This document shows positions 60,790 through 64,000 of a DNA stretch of 64,000 nt, piece after piece. The DNA is from Aequorivita sp. H23M31 (GTDB lineage: Bacteria > Bacteroidota > Bacteroidia > Flavobacteriales > Flavobacteriaceae), in contig NZ_CP034951.1 in assembly GCF_004022485.1 (NCBI RefSeq), positions 1,550,001 to 1,614,000 of the forward strand. Direction: 5' to 3'. The translations under genes were made by a program, and so were the position numbers. Every line of letters begins with the position of its first letter. The stretch's first letter is position 1. Below the pieces are notes generated by a model. The model searched no databases, was not told the origin of the DNA, and saw only the letters and a list, made by a program, of their open reading frames with translations.

Positions 60790-62835
60790 TTATTCTGGAT
60801 ACTCCACTCTTAGGTGAAAAATATTGTTCAATTTTTTCTTTAATACCCTTTTTATCAATTGAATCTCCTTAAAGGTAATATCCGCATTGAGGAATTGCCC
60901 TTGATCCATCTGGTTATTTACAATTTTTTCCACAAGCTCCTCAACAATGGTGGAAGAAGGCTCTTTTAAACTTTTACTGGCAGCCTCTACACTATCGGCC
61001 ATCATCAAAATGGCTGTCTCCTTTGAAAAGGGAATTGGACCGGGATATATAAAATCCTCTTTATTAGCCTTTCCCTGAATTTCACGTTCCTTGGCATAAA
61101 AATAATACACCAAAGTAGTTCCGTGGTGAGTGCGTATAAAATCGATTACTCTATCAGGCAGGTTGTTTTTGCGGGCAATTTCAATGCCCTTAATTACGTG
61201 ATCTATAATGATACGAGCACTTTCCTTCGGATCCAATTCGGTATGGGAGTTAATAGAATTGACCTGGTTTTCCGTGAACATGGTAGGATTGAGCATTTTA
61301 CCAATGTCATGATAAAGCGCCCCCACTCTTACGAGCATACTATTGGCGCCTATTTCATTCGCAGAAGCTTCGGCAAGGTTAGCCACATTTAACGAATGGT
61401 GGAAAGTTCCCGGAGCCTTATTGGACAGTTCCTTTAGGAGTTTGGAATTGGTATCACTAAGCTCAAGGAGAGAAACGTCTGAGACTAGTCCAAACAATTT
61501 TTCATAGAAATAAATAAGAGGATGGGCAAACAAGGTTGCCAATCCACAAAGAATAAAATACCCAAAATTCTCAACAGGAATTGTCTGTATATTTCCCTCC
61601 TGTATCACATAAAAAGCGAAATATCCTATGATATAAATTAGGGTAATTTGACCAACCGAGATAAACAGGTTAGCTCTTTTATACAATTCTGAAACGGTTA
61701 AAATGGTCACAATACCTGCAATAAATTGCAGAAACATATATTCAAAACTGTTCGGCACGATAAAACCAAGGAGCAAAACCGTTAAAACGTGGACAAACAG
61801 TCCCACGCGAGGATCGAAAAAAGCTTTGAGAATAAGAGGCAGGATACAAATGGGGATAACATAAACATAATCGGAGTGAACCTTGACAATGAGGGTGGTC
61901 AAGAAGACCATCAAAAAGACATTGAAAAAAATAAAAGTGACCTTCGTATTGTTGTGGTAGATATCCGATCGATATTTTTTCAGGAAGAGAAATAACATCA
62001 AGAATACCAAGGAAACCAATAGGGAATATCCCACAAGAAGCCATAAATAATTGTTTTTGCTCCAAATCTGACTTTGGTATTCAGCTTTAAGAGATTCCAA
62101 AATCTGGTACTTATCTCCCTCCACTACTTCGCCCTTAGCGATAATACGTCCGCCTTTCTCGATTACTCCTCTATTGGGATTTAATGCCTTTATTTCAGCA
62201 TCAATGGAGGATTGCGTCAATTTATTGTTCAGTTTAACATTGGGCTCTAGGGATTCATTGAGCAAATTATAGAGAAGAGGCTGAATATCCTCGGCCTTAT
62301 TTTTCTCAACAACTTCCCTTACTTTTTTGTCGAGGTTTCTCTTTTTAAACAACTGCGAATATTTCCGCTCTTCAATCTCATTACCGCGTTTTAGATAAAT
62401 CAATTTATCATCGTCGTACGGAAGAATTTCATCTGAAAATCCATTGGCATATATCTCCTTTATAACGCCTTCACCCAATCGTTCTACCGTTCGTTTGGAT
62501 GTGGTATAAAGACTATCTACATATTCCAGATCGAGATTATCGTGAAAATTGGTTTCAACATCGGTGATGGTTTCGGTATCAAAATCAAAATACGGAATGG
62601 AATTGTCCCGGATTTCCTGCTGTTCCTTTTTAAGAACTTCATCGCTTTTCTTTATAGAAAAACTAAATGGTGCATATAGATTTTCATATTGCCACGGTTT
62701 TCCCTTTTGAAAATTATATTTAAACTGCCCTCCCTTGGGCAAGAGATAAATTAACAGAAGTGTGGAAACAATAAATAAAAAAACCTTATAAATCAAGGAT
62801 TGATTTCTGGCAAAGAAGGATAGAAGGTTCTTCAT
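60790..62835 (-). CDS. 7TM-HD phosphohydrolase, PgpH-like c-di-AMP phosphodiesterase
   Basis: A 681-residue membrane protein. An N-terminal extracytoplasmic 7TMR-HDED part (residues 30-260, SVDSLYTT-type charged region) is followed by seven membrane helices (about 265-460) and a cytosolic HD domain. The latter has FHHSLNVANLAEASANEIGA, YHDIGKML (His509-Asp510) and RTHHGTTLVYYFYA. This is the domain order of PgpH, which hydrolyses c-di-AMP and affects potassium and osmotic balance and cell-wall state. The nucleotide is predicted from homology. It is monocistronic; a promoter region precedes it in the 377 bp shared with the divergent thiolase. Confidence 0.9.
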   Translation of the reverse strand: MKNLLSFFARNQSLIYKVFLFIVSTLLLIYLLPKGGQFKYNFQKGKPWQYENLYAPFSFSIKKSDEVLKKEQQEIRDNSIPYFDFDTETITDVETNFHDNLDLEYVDSLYTTSKRTVERLGEGVIKEIYANGFSDEILPYDDDKLIYLKRGNEIEERKYSQLFKKRNLDKKVREVVEKNKAEDIQPLLYNLLNESLEPNVKLNNKLTQSSIDAEIKALNPNRGVIEKGGRIIAKGEVVEGDKYQILESLKAEYQSQIWSKNNYLWLLVGYSLLVSLVFLMLFLFLKKYRSDIYHNNTKVTFIFFNVFLMVFLTTLIVKVHSDYVYVIPICILPLILKAFFDPRVGLFVHVLTVLLLGFIVPNSFEYMFLQFIAGIVTILTVSELYKRANLFISVGQITLIYIIGYFAFYVIQEGNIQTIPVENFGYFILCGLATLFAHPLIYFYEKLFGLVSDVSLLELSDTNSKLLKELSNKAPGTFHHSLNVANLAEASANEIGANSMLVRVGALYHDIGKMLNPTMFTENQVNSINSHTELDPKESARIIIDHVIKGIEIARKNNLPDRVIDFIRTHHGTTLVYYFYAKEREIQGKANKEDFIYPGPIPFSKETAILMMADSVEAASKSLKEPSSTIVEELVEKIVNNQMDQGQFLNADITFKEIQLIKRVLKKKLNNIFHLRVEYPE

Positions 62836-63149
62836 AAAAACTTAAGGTTAGAGTAAAGGTATAAATAAGGAACGGATTAACACAAATCTGAATTCTGAAT
62901 TAGTTTTTTTGTATTTAGTAAATCCACAAATCTTTACAACTCAATAAAGAAGGGGCTCACAAAATTTCTCCTGAAAAAGATCAACCATTTTTTAAATGAA
63001 TAGTCTTCATTTAAGTGTTATTGCTAGTGGCAGCTAACACTTATAATTGGAGGATTTTATCAAGAAATTTCCTTTTAGTTCAAGAAAAAATGATCCTAGA
63101 TCACGTATTGACAAAACTCAATATCACCCCAAAAACGTTTGGGCCAGGA
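62836..63149. other. Intergenic region between divergent genes
   Basis: AT-rich, with no ORF of note on either strand. The right end contains the thiolase promoter (63150-63180). Confidence 0.5.
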
Positions 63150-63180
63150 TTGATATTCCGGTTATAAATCTGTAATTTTG
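63150..63180 (+). promoter_or_regulatory. Bacteroidota promoter for the thiolase gene
   Basis: TTG at 63150-63152, a 20-bp spacer and TAATTTTG at 63173-63180. The start would be about 25 bp before ATG 63213. Good match to TTG-N-TANNTTTG. Confidence 0.65.
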
Positions 63181-63212
63181 CAGTCCTTATTTGAATCGTA
63201 AAAAAACATAGC

Positions 63213-64000
63213 ATGAGTAATAAAGTAGTAATAGTTTCCGCCGCCAGAACCCCTATTGGAAGTTTTTTAGGGAGTCTTTCTTCATTGACCGCTGTCCAGT
63301 TAGGTTCAGCCGCGATTAAAGGAGCAATGAAAAAAATAAACTTGGATCCTTCTCTGGTAGAGGAGGTTTTCATGGGCAATGTTGTACAGGCGGGAGTAGG
63401 TCAAGCCCCAGCGCGACAGGCCGCCCTTGGTGCCGGACTTCCTCAATCCGTTCCTTGTACCACCGTTAATAAAGTTTGTGCTTCAGGAATGAAGTCAATA
63501 ATGTTGGCGGCACAATCTATTGCTGCGGGTGATGCCGAAGTGATTATCGCTGGAGGAATGGAAAGCATGAGCAACATTCCCCATTATGTTCAAATGCGAA
63601 ATGGAACTAAATTCGGTCCCGCCACCTTAGTAGATGGAATGCAAAAAGATGGTTTGGTAGATGCTTATGACAATAACGCAATGGGAACATGTGCCGATCT
63701 GTGCGCTACGGAATATAAATTTTCACGAGAAGAGCAGGATGCTTTCGCCATACAATCTTATGAACGCTCTGCAAAAGCTTGGGCAGACGGTAAGTTTAAA
63801 GAAGAAGTAGTTCCCGTTGAAGTGCCACAAAGGCGAGGTGAACCTGTTATCGTTTCGGAGGATGAGGAATTTAAGAATGTTAGGATGGACAAAATATCAT
63901 CATTAAGACCTGCATTTACAAAGGACGGAACGGTAACTGCCGCGAACTCTTCTACTATCAACGATGGGGCAGCTGCATTGGTTTTGATGAGTGAAGCAAA
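63213..64000 (+). CDS. Acetyl-CoA acetyltransferase (thiolase), 3' end cut by window
   Basis: Open to the window edge with 262 codons (about two thirds of a usual 392). MSNKVVIVSAARTPIGSFLG is the family start, and the nucleophile is Cys89 in TTVNKVCASGMK. IIAGGMESMSNIPHYVQMRN and TVTAANSSTINDGAAALVLM (middle linker and start of the C-terminal domain) are present; the C-terminal His and Cys motifs lie outside. Thiolase II joins two acetyl-CoA to acetoacetyl-CoA or degrades 3-ketoacyl-CoA. Which direction applies here cannot be known without the neighbours to the right. Confidence 0.95.
   Translation, partial: MSNKVVIVSAARTPIGSFLGSLSSLTAVQLGSAAIKGAMKKINLDPSLVEEVFMGNVVQAGVGQAPARQAALGAGLPQSVPCTTVNKVCASGMKSIMLAAQSIAAGDAEVIIAGGMESMSNIPHYVQMRNGTKFGPATLVDGMQKDGLVDAYDNNAMGTCADLCATEYKFSREEQDAFAIQSYERSAKAWADGKFKEEVVPVEVPQRRGEPVIVSEDEEFKNVRMDKISSLRPAFTKDGTVTAANSSTINDGAAALVLMSEA

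Overview
The window looks like chromosomal DNA of a member of the Flavobacteriaceae (phylum Bacteroidota). This rests on AT-rich, compact gene packing, several exact matches to the Bacteroidota promoter -7 element TANNTTTG, a protein with a C-terminal type IX secretion (T9SS) sorting domain, a TonB-dependent receptor with a carboxypeptidase-regulatory-like N-terminal domain, two S46 dipeptidyl-peptidases, two DUF3857 proteins, and small families typical of the group (DUF2795, DUF4159, DUF4168, DUF4251). The genus cannot be fixed from the sequence alone.

Layout. 1-4.6 kb: minus-strand polysaccharide cluster, a polyprenyl-phosphate sugar-phosphate transferase (cut by the window edge) and three GT-B glycosyltransferases. 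4.9-9.5 kb: cobalamin adenosyltransferase, DUF2795 protein and secA. 9.7-16.9 kb: secreted TPR/MORN-repeat protein followed by two DUF3857/transglutaminase-like proteins, the second lacking the catalytic cysteine. 17-17.5 kb: a frameshifted small secreted-protein gene, a tRNA with anticodon CAT and a decayed copy of that tRNA carrying a palindrome. 17.7-22 kb: sbcD-sbcC. 22-41 kb: housekeeping and exported enzymes (DPP11-type S46 peptidase, M3 peptidase, UDG-like protein, YaaA, K+/H+ antiporter, HipA-like kinase with DUF3037, ABC-F, M28 peptidase, TonB receptor, LysM/BON protein, DJ-1/PfpI protein). 41-54 kb: DUF808, an aeRF1-like (baeRF3) protein, MFS exporter, DPP7-type S46 peptidase, T9SS-sorted protein, beta-propeller protein, DUF4159, AI-2E-type transporter and a THUMP-like methyltransferase. 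54-56.1 kb: the most unusual region, with tRNA-Ser, an array of eleven 86-bp repeats built from a mutilated tRNA-Pro, the intact tRNA-Pro, tRNA-Arg, and a tandem 373-bp duplication carrying a GIY-YIG nuclease ORF fused to tRNA-Arg fragments. 56.2-60.1 kb: a TPR histidine kinase/response regulator pair, a tiny lipoprotein and a LytTR regulator with an atypical receiver. 60.3-60.6 kb: a promoter-to-terminator interval with no substantial ORF (candidate sRNA). 60.8-64 kb: PgpH-like HD phosphodiesterase and the start of a thiolase gene.

The main candidate for something undescribed is at the tRNA genes. At three separate tRNA identities (Pro, Arg, and the CAT-anticodon tRNA) there are degenerate tRNA copies carrying an 18-19 bp palindrome of the form TCCCGA-N6/7-TCGGGA. 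In the Pro and Arg derivatives it sits exactly where the anticodon arm should be; in the CAT derivative it sits in the D-loop. The Pro derivative has been amplified to 11 head-to-tail copies and the Arg derivative to a tandem pair that carries a GIY-YIG endonuclease-like gene. This suggests a tRNA-targeting palindromic repeat element, possibly linked to the GIY-YIG protein. Function and mobility are inference; the sequence patterns are directly visible.
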